From: Treponema sp.
GTDB taxonomy: Bacteria; Spirochaetota; Spirochaetia; Treponematales; Breznakiellaceae
NCBI GenBank assembly: GCA_031286095.1
Contig: JAITUY010000213.1
Coordinates: forward strand, 1 to 36,077
Reading direction: 5' to 3'
DNA: 36,077 nt
Positions within the stretch are counted from its first letter, which is position 1. Each line of letters begins with the position of its first letter. Below, one piece after another: positions 8,456 through 16,202 of this stretch. Made by a program: the position numbers and the translations under genes. The notes under the pieces are model-generated. The model was not told the DNA's origin, ran no database searches, and worked only from the letters and a program-made list of their open reading frames with translations.

Positions 8456-9472
8456 TTAAATTATATCGTCATGTCCAAAGAAGACAGAGCGGGTGGAATC
8501 GCTTTCTATCCATTTGAGGATATTCTTGTTAAATTCTTTTCCTGCATTATACCCCATGGATTTAAGCCTTTCATTCATGGCGGCAGTTTCGATAATAATC
8601 GGGATATTTCGTCCGGGTTTTACCGGTATCGTTATTGAAGGGATATTAATTCCTAAAAGTTTAACGGTATGATCTTCCGCGCCAAGACGGTCGTAATTTT
8701 TATCGGAATCCCATTCCTCAAGCTGAACAACAAGCTGAATTTCTTTTCTGTCGCGGATTGCCCTGACTCCGAAAAGATGAGTTATATTAATAATACCGGG
8801 TCCGCGAATTTCCATGTGGTGTCCGATGATTTTATTTGCGCCCGTTCCCATAAGCGTATTTCCAAGAGCGTAGATTTCCACGACATCATCGGCGACAAGG
8901 CGGTGTCCGCGGTGGATAAGTTCCAGCGCGGTTTCGCTTTTTCCGACGCCGGAATCTCCCTGTATAAGAATTCCAAGTCCGTAAACTTCTACAAGTACGC
9001 CGTGAACAATCTGGCGAGGAGAAAAAATTCTGGAAAGAATACGCATTATTCTGGCTGAAAAATCGGCTGATCCCAATTCGGTCTGCAAAATAGGGCATTG
9101 AGCCTTTTCGGCTATATCATAAAATTCCTTGTGCGGGCAAAGATTATGCGTAAAAATGCAACAAGGCATTTGATAAGAAAACATTTCTTCGATTGTTTTA
9201 TTTTGACCTTCGTTTTCCAGACGGCGCAGGTATGCCACTTCGCCTCTGCCAAAAAGTTGAATTCTTTGATAGGCAAAATCCTCAAAAAAACCCATTATTG
9301 CGCCCATTGGTCTGTTAAGGTCGGGAATTTCAATTGGGTTGATAAGCCCCTTTCTTCCGCCGATACAGCGCAGACTTATGGAATTATGCTCTTTGAGATC
9401 AAGATTAATAAGATCGAGAACGGTAAATACCTTGTCCACCATAATTGATTTTACAATAAATACGCTGTCCAT
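8456..9472 (-). CDS. hprK: HPr kinase/phosphorylase
   Basis: A 338-residue bifunctional HPr(Ser) kinase/phosphorylase. The N-terminal domain (1-150) is of the HprK type; the catalytic core has Walker A GDSGVGKS (172-179), the following LIHRGHRLVADDVVEI, the family signature EIRGPGIINITHLFGVRAIRD, and the late motif PVKPGRNIPIIIETAAMNERLKSMGYN. It modifies Ser46 of HPr, made from the next gene 11 bases downstream. First gene of the six-gene unit, so its promoter serves HPr, kinase, regulator, LexA and HolA. The start at 9472 has AGGA about 10 bases ahead; a later ATG (codon 11) has none. Slightly longer than the usual 310-320 residues. Confidence 0.95.
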   Translation of the reverse strand: MDSVFIVKSIMVDKVFTVLDLINLDLKEHNSISLRCIGGRKGLINPIEIPDLNRPMGAIMGFFEDFAYQRIQLFGRGEVAYLRRLENEGQNKTIEEMFSYQMPCCIFTHNLCPHKEFYDIAEKAQCPILQTELGSADFSARIMRILSRIFSPRQIVHGVLVEVYGLGILIQGDSGVGKSETALELIHRGHRLVADDVVEIYALGNTLMGTGANKIIGHHMEIRGPGIINITHLFGVRAIRDRKEIQLVVQLEEWDSDKNYDRLGAEDHTVKLLGINIPSITIPVKPGRNIPIIIETAAMNERLKSMGYNAGKEFNKNILKWIESDSTRSVFFGHDDII

Positions 9473-9491
9473 GCAATGTGTTCCTGTAGTA

Positions 9492-9746
9492 CAGCAATTT
9501 AAAGTTTAAGAAAATACTTAAAAACATCGGAAAACTCATCACGCAAAGCTCTCGGAGAACGCAGAGAACGGGACTTAATTACCTTGTTTTGCGTCTGCAA
9601 TATGTTTTTTCTTATCTCTATTACAAGAAGAAGCATGAAAACAGCGATTGGCTTACGCATTACTTATAGCTCCGCGCCTTGCGCCCTCTGTGTGAGAATA
9701 TTAAAAGGTAAGTTCAATATAGAAAGAGATAAATTTAAAATTGCTG
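9492..9746. mobile_element. MITE-like element, CGCAGAG family, copy 1
   Basis: A 255-bp non-coding element with terminal inverted repeats: CAGCAATTTAAAGTTTA on the left and, read in reverse, CAGCAATTTTAAATTT on the right. Inside are purine-rich blocks (ACGCAAAGCTC, GAACGCAGAG) facing CTCCGCGCCTTGCG near 9680. A second, inverted copy lies at 16341-16558; 9526-9746 aligns to it nearly end to end. It encodes no transposase. A short frame shared by both copies would give MKTAIGLRITYSSAP, which may be fortuitous. It occupies the hprK-serC divergent region, so the hprK promoter must lie within or beside it. Confidence 0.75.
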
Positions 9747-9752
9747 GTAATG

Positions 9753-9916
9753 CACGACAAACGCATGAATGAGGAATTTAAACACGAATAGCACGAATAA
9801 CAACAAATGACTACGAATACAGGTATTTATAGAAGTAATTCGCATCCTATTCGCGCCTTATTCGTGTATATTCGTGGTTAAATTCTTCTCTTGGAACCCT
9901 TCATGCGTTTGTCGTG
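9753..9916. repeat. Nested double palindrome with flanking direct repeats
   Basis: Outer arms CACGACAAACGCATGAA (9753-9769) and TTCATGCGTTTGTCGTG (9900-9916) are perfect 17-bp inverted repeats. Inside them a second pair, AATTTAAACACGAATA then GCACGAATAA (9775-9800) and TTATTCGTGTATATTCGTGG then TTAAATT (9858-9884), is also inverted. A 12-bp direct repeat GCTGGTAATGCA flanks the structure (9743-9754 and 9917-9928), as a target duplication would. No coding capacity. It looks like a miniature element inserted in another one. Confidence 0.8.
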
Positions 9917-9935
9917 GCTGGTAATGCAAGGGCTA

Positions 9936-9964
9936 TTGGCAAAACAGTTAAAATTCTGTATAGT
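9936..9964 (+). promoter_or_regulatory. Promoter of serC
   Basis: TTGGCA (9936-9941) and TATAGT (9959-9964) are separated by 17 bases, close to a sigma70 consensus, with TG just before the -10 hexamer. Transcription would start near 9971, giving a leader of about 27 bases ending in AAGGAG before the serC ATG. The promoter begins only 8 bases after the last direct repeat of the nested palindrome. Confidence 0.65.
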
Positions 9965-9997
9965 TGGCTTAAATCCCTTTATTTTAAGGAGAAAAAC

Positions 9998-11095
9998 ATG
10001 CGAGTTTATAATTTTTCCCCCGGTCCTTCGATGCTTCCGTTGCCGGCTCTTGAAAAAGCCGCTAAGGAAATGACGGACACCAACGGCACTGGTCAGTCGG
10101 TTATGGAGATGAGCCACCGTTCAAAGGACTTCAAGCCCATTATCGAGAAAACCGAGGCTTTATTGCGTGAACTTATGGGTATTCCCGCAAACTACAAAGT
10201 TTTATTTTTACAGGGAGGCGCTTCCCTTCAATTTTCTATGGTCCCGCTTAATCTGGCGGCTGGGGATGCTCCCGGCAAGGGAAAGAAAGCCGCCTATATT
10301 GATACGGGCATTTGGTCCGACAAAGCGATAAAAGAAGCGGGAAAATACGCCACTGTAGAAGTGCTGGCAAGCTCAAAGGATAAAGCCTACACTTACATAC
10401 CGGACGCCCCAAAACCGTCCGAAGATCACGCCTATTATCATATTACGCAAAATAACACAATTGTCGGAACAAAGTGGGATAAAGTTCCAGACACAGGCTC
10501 TGTTACTTTGGTTTCGGACGCTTCAAGCAACATTCTTTCCGAACCGCTTGATGTAAGCAAGTACGGTATCATTTACGCCGGAGCGCAGAAAAATCTTGGA
10601 CCCGCGGGAACGACGCTTGTCATTATCCGCGAAGACCTTATCGGCCGCGCGCCGGCATGGACGCCTGTAATGCTTCGTTACGATACTCACGCTGGCGAGG
10701 GTTCAATGTACAATACTCCGCCGTGTTACGGTATTTACATAATCGGTCTTGTTCTGGACTGGTTAAAACAGCTTGGCGGCTTAAACGCCGTTGCAAAAAT
10801 GAATCGTGAGAAAGCGGAGCTGTTCTATAATTACCTTGATAACTCAAAAATGTTTTATTCTCCGGTAGATAAAAAATACCGCAGTTTAATGAACATTCCC
10901 TTTGTGCCAAGAGAAAAGGACGAGGCAAAAAAGAGCGAAATAGAAGCGCGTTTTGTAAAAGAGGCGGCTACTGCGGGGCTTATAAACCTTGCCGGACATC
11001 GTTTGGTAGGCGGCATGAGGGCGAGTATCTACAACGCAATGCCTATTGAGGGAGTAAAAGCGTTGATAGACTTTATGAAGAAATTTGAGAGCTGA
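9998..11095 (+). CDS. serC: Phosphoserine aminotransferase
   Basis: A 365-residue PLP enzyme that converts 3-phosphohydroxypyruvate and glutamate to phosphoserine, second step of serine synthesis. It starts MRVYNFSPGPSMLP, the family N-terminus, has LFLQGGASLQFSMVPLNL for phosphate/cofactor binding, and Lys198 in YAGAQKNLGPAG as the Schiff-base lysine; FVKEAATAGLINLAGHRLVGGMRASIYNAMP is the usual C-terminal substrate motif. An upstream in-frame ATG at 9914 lies in a palindrome; the ATG at 9998 is preceded by AAGGAG and gives the normal N-terminus. serA, the preceding pathway step, follows 306 bases downstream. Confidence 0.96.
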   Translation: MRVYNFSPGPSMLPLPALEKAAKEMTDTNGTGQSVMEMSHRSKDFKPIIEKTEALLRELMGIPANYKVLFLQGGASLQFSMVPLNLAAGDAPGKGKKAAYIDTGIWSDKAIKEAGKYATVEVLASSKDKAYTYIPDAPKPSEDHAYYHITQNNTIVGTKWDKVPDTGSVTLVSDASSNILSEPLDVSKYGIIYAGAQKNLGPAGTTLVIIREDLIGRAPAWTPVMLRYDTHAGEGSMYNTPPCYGIYIIGLVLDWLKQLGGLNAVAKMNREKAELFYNYLDNSKMFYSPVDKKYRSLMNIPFVPREKDEAKKSEIEARFVKEAATAGLINLAGHRLVGGMRASIYNAMPIEGVKALIDFMKKFES

Positions 11096-11179
11096 TCCTT
11101 TTTTAACTCGATCGTACCGAAGGTCAGTTTGCAAAAAAGGCTCTGTATAAACTGTCCAAAAGGTCAGTTTATAATAAAT

Positions 11180-11339
11180 AGAGTTGTTCGGAAGCTTCAG
11201 TTTTCCGAACAACTACCAATAAAAAGTATTTTTGCAAGGCTAAAGCAAGCTTTAGCCCGAAAAAATGCAGGACTGGTCAGCGTAGCTGACCATGAGACAA
11301 CTAACCAGAACCGAAGGTTCGCAGTTGCCGAACAAGTCT
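11180..11339. repeat. Dispersed hairpin repeat, copy R4
   Basis: Four hairpins in a row: GTTGTTCGGAA/TTTCCGAACAAC with the CTTCAG loop (11183-11213), GGCTAAAGC-AA-GCTTTAGCC, GGTCAGC-GTA-GCTGACC, and GAACC-GAA-GGTTC, ending in GTTGCCGAACAAGTC as in R2. It fills most of the 306-base serC-serA gap. Upstream, the motif AAGGTCAGTTT occurs twice (about 11120 and 11159). No terminator with a T-run was seen, so serA may be read from serC or from a weak local promoter. Confidence 0.8.
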
Positions 11340-11348
11340 AATATAAGG

Positions 11349-11386
11349 CAGGTTTTCCAAAAACTGAAGTTTTGGAAAATTACCTG
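11349..11386 (+). repeat. Hairpin directly before the serA ribosome site
   Basis: TTTTCCAAAA and TTTTGGAAAA pair around an ACTGAAG loop, with CAGG/CCTG able to extend the stem. The loop is that of the dispersed hairpin family, but the stem sequence differs completely. It ends about 5 bases before AAGGAT, the serA ribosome site, so it may affect serA translation or mRNA stability; that role is inference. Confidence 0.65.
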
Positions 11387-11401
11387 ACAAAAGGATTAAA
11401 T

Positions 11402-12568
11402 ATGTTTCGTATTCAGACATTAAACAAAATTTCCCCGCTTGGACTTGATCTTTTTCCGCGGGACAGGTATGAAGTCGCCAGCGACATTCCCAACCCCGAC
11501 GCTATTTTGGTTCGTAGCGCGGAAATGAATAACATGGAAATCCCTTCTTCCGTGCAGGCAATTGCAAGGGCGGGCGCAGGGTACAACAATATTCCCGTAG
11601 CGCGTTGCAGTGAAAAGGGGATAGTGGTTTTTAACACTCCGGGCGCTAACGCCAACGCGGTTAAAGAGCTTACCATTGCCGCCATGCTCATTTCCTCGCG
11701 CGACATTGTAGGCGGTATTAACTGGGTTTCTTCCGCCGCGGGTAAGAGCGATATTGCCGAACTCGTAGAAAAAGAAAAATCCAAATTTACAGGACCGGAA
11801 ATAAAAGGAAAGGTTTTAGGCGTAGTGGGGCTTGGCGCGATAGGCGTAATGGTCGCAAATGACGCGATTGCACTTGGCATGGAAGTTATAGGTTACGATC
11901 CTTACATTTCCGTAGACGCGGCGTGGAATCTTTCCCGCGAAGTCGCCCGCGCCGACACTTTGGAAGGACTGCTGGCAAAAGCCGATTATATCACCCTGCA
12001 TATTCCGCAGAGCGAAACAACCAAGGGGCTTATAGACGCGGAAAAATTGCGCATGATGAAAAAAGAAGCGCGCATTGTCAATTTTTCACGCGCCGGGCTT
12101 GTAAAAGACAAGGATATTATCGAGGCGCTGGAATCGGGAAAAATAAGCGCGTATGTTACGGACTTTCCCACAACAGAGCTTTCTAACTGTAAAAGAGTTA
12201 TCAGTATTCCGCACCTTGGAGCGTCCACTCCCGAAGCGGAAGATAACTGCGCGGTTATGGCGGTAAAGCAAATCATGGATTTTCTCGAAGGCGGCGCAAT
12301 ACGCAATTCGGTAAATTTTCCGCGCTGTAAACTTGATCAGCGCGCTCCGTTCAGGCTTCTTGTAATAAATAAGAATATTCCCAACATGGTTGGGCAGATT
12401 ACGACTATTCTTGCCGGAGCGAGCATAAATATCGCCGACTTGATTAACCACCATCGCGATGAATATGCATATAATATTATAGATACGGAGCAAAAGATTT
12501 CCGATTCTGTAATGGAGCAAATCCGTAAAGTAGATGGAATTATCAGAGTTAGAACAATCGCAAAGTAA
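11402..12568 (+). CDS. serA: D-3-phosphoglycerate dehydrogenase
   Basis: A 388-residue NAD-dependent enzyme making 3-phosphohydroxypyruvate, the substrate of SerC. N-terminal substrate domain, then the nucleotide-binding fold with VVGLGAIG (about 140), the TLHIPQSETTKGLI segment, and the catalytic His in SIPHLGASTPEAEDN. A C-terminal ACT domain (RLLVINKNIPNMVGQITTILAGASINIADLINHH, about 315-348) is the usual site for serine feedback. It lacks the extra intervening domain of long-form enzymes. The ATG at 11402 has AAGGAT eight bases upstream; a further upstream in-frame ATG (11372) lies in the hairpin. Normal short-form length. Confidence 0.95.
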   Translation: MFRIQTLNKISPLGLDLFPRDRYEVASDIPNPDAILVRSAEMNNMEIPSSVQAIARAGAGYNNIPVARCSEKGIVVFNTPGANANAVKELTIAAMLISSRDIVGGINWVSSAAGKSDIAELVEKEKSKFTGPEIKGKVLGVVGLGAIGVMVANDAIALGMEVIGYDPYISVDAAWNLSREVARADTLEGLLAKADYITLHIPQSETTKGLIDAEKLRMMKKEARIVNFSRAGLVKDKDIIEALESGKISAYVTDFPTTELSNCKRVISIPHLGASTPEAEDNCAVMAVKQIMDFLEGGAIRNSVNFPRCKLDQRAPFRLLVINKNIPNMVGQITTILAGASINIADLINHHRDEYAYNIIDTEQKISDSVMEQIRKVDGIIRVRTIAK

Positions 12569-12632
12569 ACGTTTGGAAAAGAACAAACCGCAGGAAAAAA
12601 TCCAGCGGAGAGTGAATTTTCGGAATGTTAAA

Positions 12633-13382
12633 ATGGAGATAGTAATCCCCTTGTTTACGGGGGTGCTGGGTTCTCTTTTTTTATGCGCTGTTATTGCCGC
12701 CGATACCGCGGTTTTTTCAAAAGATTACGCGGCAATAAGAACAAGGGGCGATTTTGATGAACTCCCCGAAGACGGCAATTTTTTTCTTGCGGTTACCGAA
12801 AGAGGGCAGGACCCTGTTATGGAATATTACCACAGTTCCGAATATAAAAACTGGGTTATTGATTTTTTTACGGATATTTGCTCAAGCAGGGAAATAGCGC
12901 AGGTAATTTTGCAGAACTCGGATGAATTTGAAGTGCCGGCATCTCTTGCTTTTGCCCTTTGCTGGGAAGAAAGCAGATTTAACCCGCGCGCTGTCAGCAG
13001 ACCGAACCGAGACGGCAGTATCGACAGAGGGTTGTTTCAGCTTAACAACCGTTCTTTCCCCGATTTGGATACGCCTGCCTTTTTTAATGTTCAGTACAAC
13101 GCGCGTTACGGAATAAGCCACTTGCGCTACTGCTTGGATTTTGGCGGCAGTGAAGTTTCCGCGCTTGCCATGTACAATGCCGGGGCGGGGCGCGTTACGT
13201 CCACAGGCGCGCCTAATGTTACTCTTAATTACATAAGCCGTATTTTGGAAAACAAAAGCAAGATAGAAAGCCGTTTTCATACCATGTTGATAAAAGAAGA
13301 AGAAAAAAGATATACCGAAAAAGAACAGAATTCCCCTCAGCTTCAGTTTAACCCGACTTTAAGTATTACTTCTCCGTTATAG
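12633..13382 (+). CDS. Membrane-anchored lytic transglycosylase (SLT domain)
   Basis: About 250 residues with an N-terminal membrane segment (MEIVIPLFTGVLGSLFLCAVIAA) acting as anchor or uncleaved signal, and a C-terminal SLT domain: FALCWEESRFNPRA with the catalytic Glu, RGLFQLNNRSF, YNARYGISHLRYCL, and ALAMYNAGAGRV. It should cleave peptidoglycan glycan strands in the periplasm. The frame is open back to 12534, overlapping serA, but no ribosome site supports that start; the ATG at 12633 has GGAA upstream and places the hydrophobic segment at the N-terminus. Its last 40 bases overlap the 3' end of the convergent GH5 gene. Confidence 0.85.
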   Translation: MEIVIPLFTGVLGSLFLCAVIAADTAVFSKDYAAIRTRGDFDELPEDGNFFLAVTERGQDPVMEYYHSSEYKNWVIDFFTDICSSREIAQVILQNSDEFEVPASLAFALCWEESRFNPRAVSRPNRDGSIDRGLFQLNNRSFPDLDTPAFFNVQYNARYGISHLRYCLDFGGSEVSALAMYNAGAGRVTSTGAPNVTLNYISRILENKSKIESRFHTMLIKEEEKRYTEKEQNSPQLQFNPTLSITSPL

Positions 13383-15226
13383 CCGTCGTTGTAAACAAAC
13401 AGACGTTGTTCTTCGCGCCGGAATTCAGACCGCAGGTTTTTTCCGTTACAAGCGGACGCTTCGACCTTTGGCGATGCGCCCAAAAAATCCGAAGGCAGAT
13501 AAATTATGCTTGGCGAAGTAATTTCGCCGTTGGCGTTAAAGCGGCAGACAAATTTTCTGAGTTTTCTGTTCCATGTAAAAGAAAGCGGTTCGCCAGCGGT
13601 AGCCATTGGGTAGGGGCGCTTCCAGCCGCCGGCCGCTCTTTCTTTGCCTTCGGAAAAAATTGAAAGGTCTTCGTCGTTCCAGCCGTCTCCGTATTTATTT
13701 GAATTGCTTGCCGAGTAATTCCAGATTGTGCAATGCAGTAAATTTGCGTCCACCGCGTCGTAATACATGGACAGGGCTTCTTCGTGCAGTGAATAGCCGC
13801 CTTTTTTAAAACCGCCTCGGTTGTTTAAATCAAAGGGAAGTCCGAACTCTCCAAGAAAACACGGCATATTTCCCATTTTTTCTTTTGTTATTTTAATTCC
13901 CAGCGCAAGGCTATTTCTGAAATACGCGCCTACATTTTTTTTGCCAATAATTATTTTTTTTGTGTCGGGATTTATATTGAACCATGAATGAAAACTTTTT
14001 GTAAAAAGGGATAATCCGTCGTACCAGTGAAAGGCGTTTATCACTCTTTCAGGATCGTTTTTATTCCACGACGGATGGGACTCCGCCCTTGTACTTGCGG
14101 GAATTCCTTCTATAAAGAAAAAGTTTTGCTCGTTAGCCTCTTTCATCGCGTTTATATATTTTATGATAAAGGGCTTTAGGAAGTCATCGGTGAAGACGGC
14201 GGGGCGGTTTTGATAACTGCTAAAGTAACCGCTTTTAATCAGTTTTGGCGCGCCGCCTTCGTCTGTCCAAACCCCCGCCTGTTTCCACGGGCAGGAAAAG
14301 CCTTCTTTGAAAAGCGATATTCTTTCGGTGTTAAATGTTTCGTAATGCGAAATACGCCTGCCCATGGAAATTAAGCCGTATACTGGAATTTCTACCTTGT
14401 AACCTGACGCGGCGCAAATTGCCTGCCATGGAGAAGGGCGAATGCCGACCGGAATAACAGCGTCTTCCGCAATGCTAATGTCTTTATGCCCGATAAAACC
14501 AAAATGAGGTTCGTTCATGGAACCCCAGCCCGTTATGTTAGGGCAATTTTTCAGTCTGCGCTGGACATGTTTAAAGGCGGCAATGTAACGGTTTTGCAAC
14601 CAGTCCTGCACGTTTTCTCCGTCTATGCGTAAATCCTCCGTGTAGGTTTTTCCGCCAAAAAACAAACTGAACATTGTCGCGGCGGCATAGCGGTTGTAAT
14701 TGCTTGGCCAGATCATTTGCGGGTAAGGTTTATCGCGGCAGACGGCGTAACGCTGTTTTGTAACCGCCGCGCTACAACGGTCGAGCATGTCCAAATCCAT
14801 GCCAAGTTTTTCCATTGTCCACGCGGGAGCGCCGTCCCCGCCTGTCCATCTGCTCCACACATCTTGATGAGGATCGATAAATACTCGGATATCTTCTTTT
14901 TCCGCGGCTTGCAGTATCTTTCGCAGATAGGCAAGATAGGCTTCGTCATAAATTCCAGGCCCCTCATGTTCAACGGCTTCCCATGTAACAAGAAACCGCA
15001 GAAAAGTCATTCCCGCTTTTTTCAAACGGCGAAAGTGGTCTTCCGCTGACTCAATGGGGAACGGTCTGCCTGTAAAAGAGACATCTTTTTTTCTGTCAAG
15101 AAAACCGGGCAGGATTTCGCTTCCTGGCGCGCAATAGGGGATTTTTGAATCTCCGCCAAGATTTACCCCGCGGAGAATTAAAGTTCTGCCTTCGTCATCA
15201 AGAATTAGATTATCTTTGACGCGCAT
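13343..15226 (-). CDS. Glycoside hydrolase family 5-like enzyme
   Basis: A 627-residue (beta/alpha)8 glycosidase. It starts with LILRGVNLGG (about 18), as in endoglycoceramidase-like GH5 members, and has the acid/base Glu239 in GWGSMNEPHFG and the nucleophile Glu460 in CFLGEFGLPFD. The C-terminal 90 residues look like a small beta-sandwich. There is no signal peptide, so the enzyme is probably cytoplasmic and acts on imported glycosides or glycolipid-derived sugars. The gene lies 15 bases after the PtsN-like IIA gene, probably one transcript. Substrate specificity cannot be read from sequence alone. Its 3' end overlaps the transglycosylase gene on the other strand. Confidence 0.88.
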   Translation of the reverse strand: MRVKDNLILDDEGRTLILRGVNLGGDSKIPYCAPGSEILPGFLDRKKDVSFTGRPFPIESAEDHFRRLKKAGMTFLRFLVTWEAVEHEGPGIYDEAYLAYLRKILQAAEKEDIRVFIDPHQDVWSRWTGGDGAPAWTMEKLGMDLDMLDRCSAAVTKQRYAVCRDKPYPQMIWPSNYNRYAAATMFSLFFGGKTYTEDLRIDGENVQDWLQNRYIAAFKHVQRRLKNCPNITGWGSMNEPHFGFIGHKDISIAEDAVIPVGIRPSPWQAICAASGYKVEIPVYGLISMGRRISHYETFNTERISLFKEGFSCPWKQAGVWTDEGGAPKLIKSGYFSSYQNRPAVFTDDFLKPFIIKYINAMKEANEQNFFFIEGIPASTRAESHPSWNKNDPERVINAFHWYDGLSLFTKSFHSWFNINPDTKKIIIGKKNVGAYFRNSLALGIKITKEKMGNMPCFLGEFGLPFDLNNRGGFKKGGYSLHEEALSMYYDAVDANLLHCTIWNYSASNSNKYGDGWNDEDLSIFSEGKERAAGGWKRPYPMATAGEPLSFTWNRKLRKFVCRFNANGEITSPSIIYLPSDFLGASPKVEASACNGKNLRSEFRREEQRLFVYNDGYNGEVILKVGLN

Positions 15227-15241
15227 GGGATATCCGGTTTT

Positions 15242-15688
15242 TTACTCTGCCAGTATCTTTTGTATTTCTTCGGGAGTTTTTGCATTAAGAATTTCCTTGC
15301 GCTTTTCCGAACTTTTAAAAAGCAAAGAAACTTCCGCCAGAAATTGCAGATGCGGTCCCGTTTTTTCAACCGGCGAAAGTGTCATGATAAAGATTCTGCA
15401 TGGCTCATGATCCAGCGAATCGAAATCTACAGGCTTTTCAGAAACACCTATGCAGGCGACTAAATCAGGAATAGAGGCGCTTTTACCGTGGGGAATCGCA
15501 ATGCCGTGCTTCATACCGGTAGACATTTTTTCTTCCCTTTCCATAACGGCGGCTAAAGCGGCTTCCCTGTCGCTGATTTTTTCTGTTCTGACAAGAATGT
15601 CCAGCAGTTCGTTGATGATTTCCTTCTTTGTAGAGCCTTTCAGATGAAGGTCTATCGTGTCTGTTGTAATTACTGTTTTGAGGTTCAT
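15242..15688 (-). CDS. PTS IIA-like (PtsN/fructose type) protein
   Basis: A 148-residue EIIA domain of the mannitol/fructose/nitrogen class, with the phospho-acceptor His67 in HGIAIPHGKS and the following VACIGVSEKPVDFDSLDHEPCRIFIMTLSP. Stand-alone proteins of this type (PtsN) regulate instead of transporting sugar. HPr (8178) could be its phosphate donor, directly or through enzyme I elsewhere. It heads a two-gene unit with the GH5 glycosidase, which hints at carbohydrate-linked control. A second IIA with a DNA-binding domain lies at 31746; the two share little beyond the core motif. Confidence 0.9.
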   Translation of the reverse strand: MNLKTVITTDTIDLHLKGSTKKEIINELLDILVRTEKISDREAALAAVMEREEKMSTGMKHGIAIPHGKSASIPDLVACIGVSEKPVDFDSLDHEPCRIFIMTLSPVEKTGPHLQFLAEVSLLFKSSEKRKEILNAKTPEEIQKILAE

Positions 15689-15763
15689 ACTGTAAATTTA
15701 CCCCACAAATTCATAAAAGTCAATGATAATATTGATTTGTGCCTAATTTACAACCAAAAGACG

Positions 15764-15792
15764 AAAAAACTCGCCAGACGGTGAGTTTTTTC
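15764..15792 (-). terminator. Terminator after structured unit B (bidirectional)
   Basis: The stem ACTCGCC/GGTGAGT (15769-15786) has a four-base AGAC loop and a run of A on one side and T on the other, so it could work on both strands. It is a homologue of the two terminators at 15980 and 16159 and would end minus-strand transcription coming from unit B, before the IIA gene. Confidence 0.7.
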
Positions 15793-15805
15793 TTATATTT
15801 TTATT

Positions 15806-15974
15806 GAGCCGCACAGGATTCGCCTTCCATTCGGCGGCGCAACGTCATCGTGTTGCCTCATTACAGGCCGGGGTTATCGCTAAATTAAGAGGGGAACCTC
15901 GACCTGCGGTATAAGTTGAGGTTCCATGTGCGTTTGCCAAAGGCCGCGAAAACCCTTCGAATCCTTTGCGGCTC
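15806..15974 (-). repeat. Tandem structured unit B (candidate structured RNA)
   Basis: A 169-base unit read with the tRNA. The ends form a 17-position closing stem (GAGCCGCAAAGGATTCG with CGAATCCTGTGCGGCTC, one mismatch). Inside: GGGTTTTCGC pairs with GCGATAACCC (one mismatch), an insertion absent from unit A forms GGAACCTC/GAGGTTCC, then GCCT/AGGC, GCAAC/GTTGC and GCC-GAATGGAA-GGC. Long blocks are identical to unit A. The 3' arm differs at one base from the tRNA-Lys 3' end. Transcription is inferred from the terminator that follows; it could equally be a palindromic mobile element. Confidence 0.7.
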
Positions 15975-15979
15975 AAAAA

Positions 15980-16004
15980 CAAAAAAACTCACCGTTTGGC
16001 GAGT
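15980..16004 (-). terminator. Terminator after structured unit A
   Basis: On the minus strand ACTCGCC-AAAC-GGTGAGT (15987-16004) is followed by seven T. It differs from the terminator at 16159 only in the loop (AAAC versus GAAC), showing that the terminator was duplicated together with the structured unit. Confidence 0.8.
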
Positions 16005-16024
16005 TCTTTTGTTTTCTTCTATAT

Positions 16025-16153
16025 GAGCCGCGCAGGATTCGCCTTACATTCGGCAACCTCCTGTTGCCTCTTTTCAGGCCGGGGTTTTCGCTAAACACAC
16101 TTCCATGTGCGTTTGCCAAAGGCCGCGAAAACCCTTCGAATCCTTTACGGCTC
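16025..16153 (-). repeat. Tandem structured unit A (candidate structured RNA)
   Basis: A 129-base unit between two homologous terminators. The closing stem pairs GAGCCGTAAAGGATTCG with CGAATCCTGCGCGGCTC; that 3' arm is identical to tRNA-Lys positions 56-72 encoded 179 bases upstream in the reading direction. Interior: GGGTTTTCGC/GCGAAAACCC perfect, AAACGCAC-ATGGAA-GTGTGTTT, GGCAAC-AGGAG-GTTGCC, and GCC-GAATGTAA-GGC. Unit B keeps every one of these helices, except that its variable hairpin differs. No reading frame of interest is present. An open frame on the other strand is only the antisense of this unit and the tRNA. Confidence 0.75.
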
Positions 16154-16158
16154 AAAAA

Positions 16159-16183
16159 CAAAAAAACTCACCGTTCGGCGAGT
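16159..16183 (-). terminator. Terminator of tRNA-Lys
   Basis: ACTCGCC-GAAC-GGTGAGT (16166-16183 on the minus strand) followed by seven T lies 20 bases past the tRNA 3' end. Intrinsic terminator; first of three homologous copies. Confidence 0.85.
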
Positions 16184-16202
16184 TCTTTTGTTTTCTTCTA
16201 TA

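Noticed and set aside
9480-9500. CTGTACTACAG dyad before hprK as an SOS box for the operon's LexA
   Set aside because: The spacing (3 bases between CTGT and ACAG) does not match known LexA operators, and it lies at the end of a mobile element.
11096-11401. Riboswitch or T-box upstream of serA
   Set aside because: The hairpins belong to a family found next to unrelated genes, and no T-box or other known aptamer motif was recognised.
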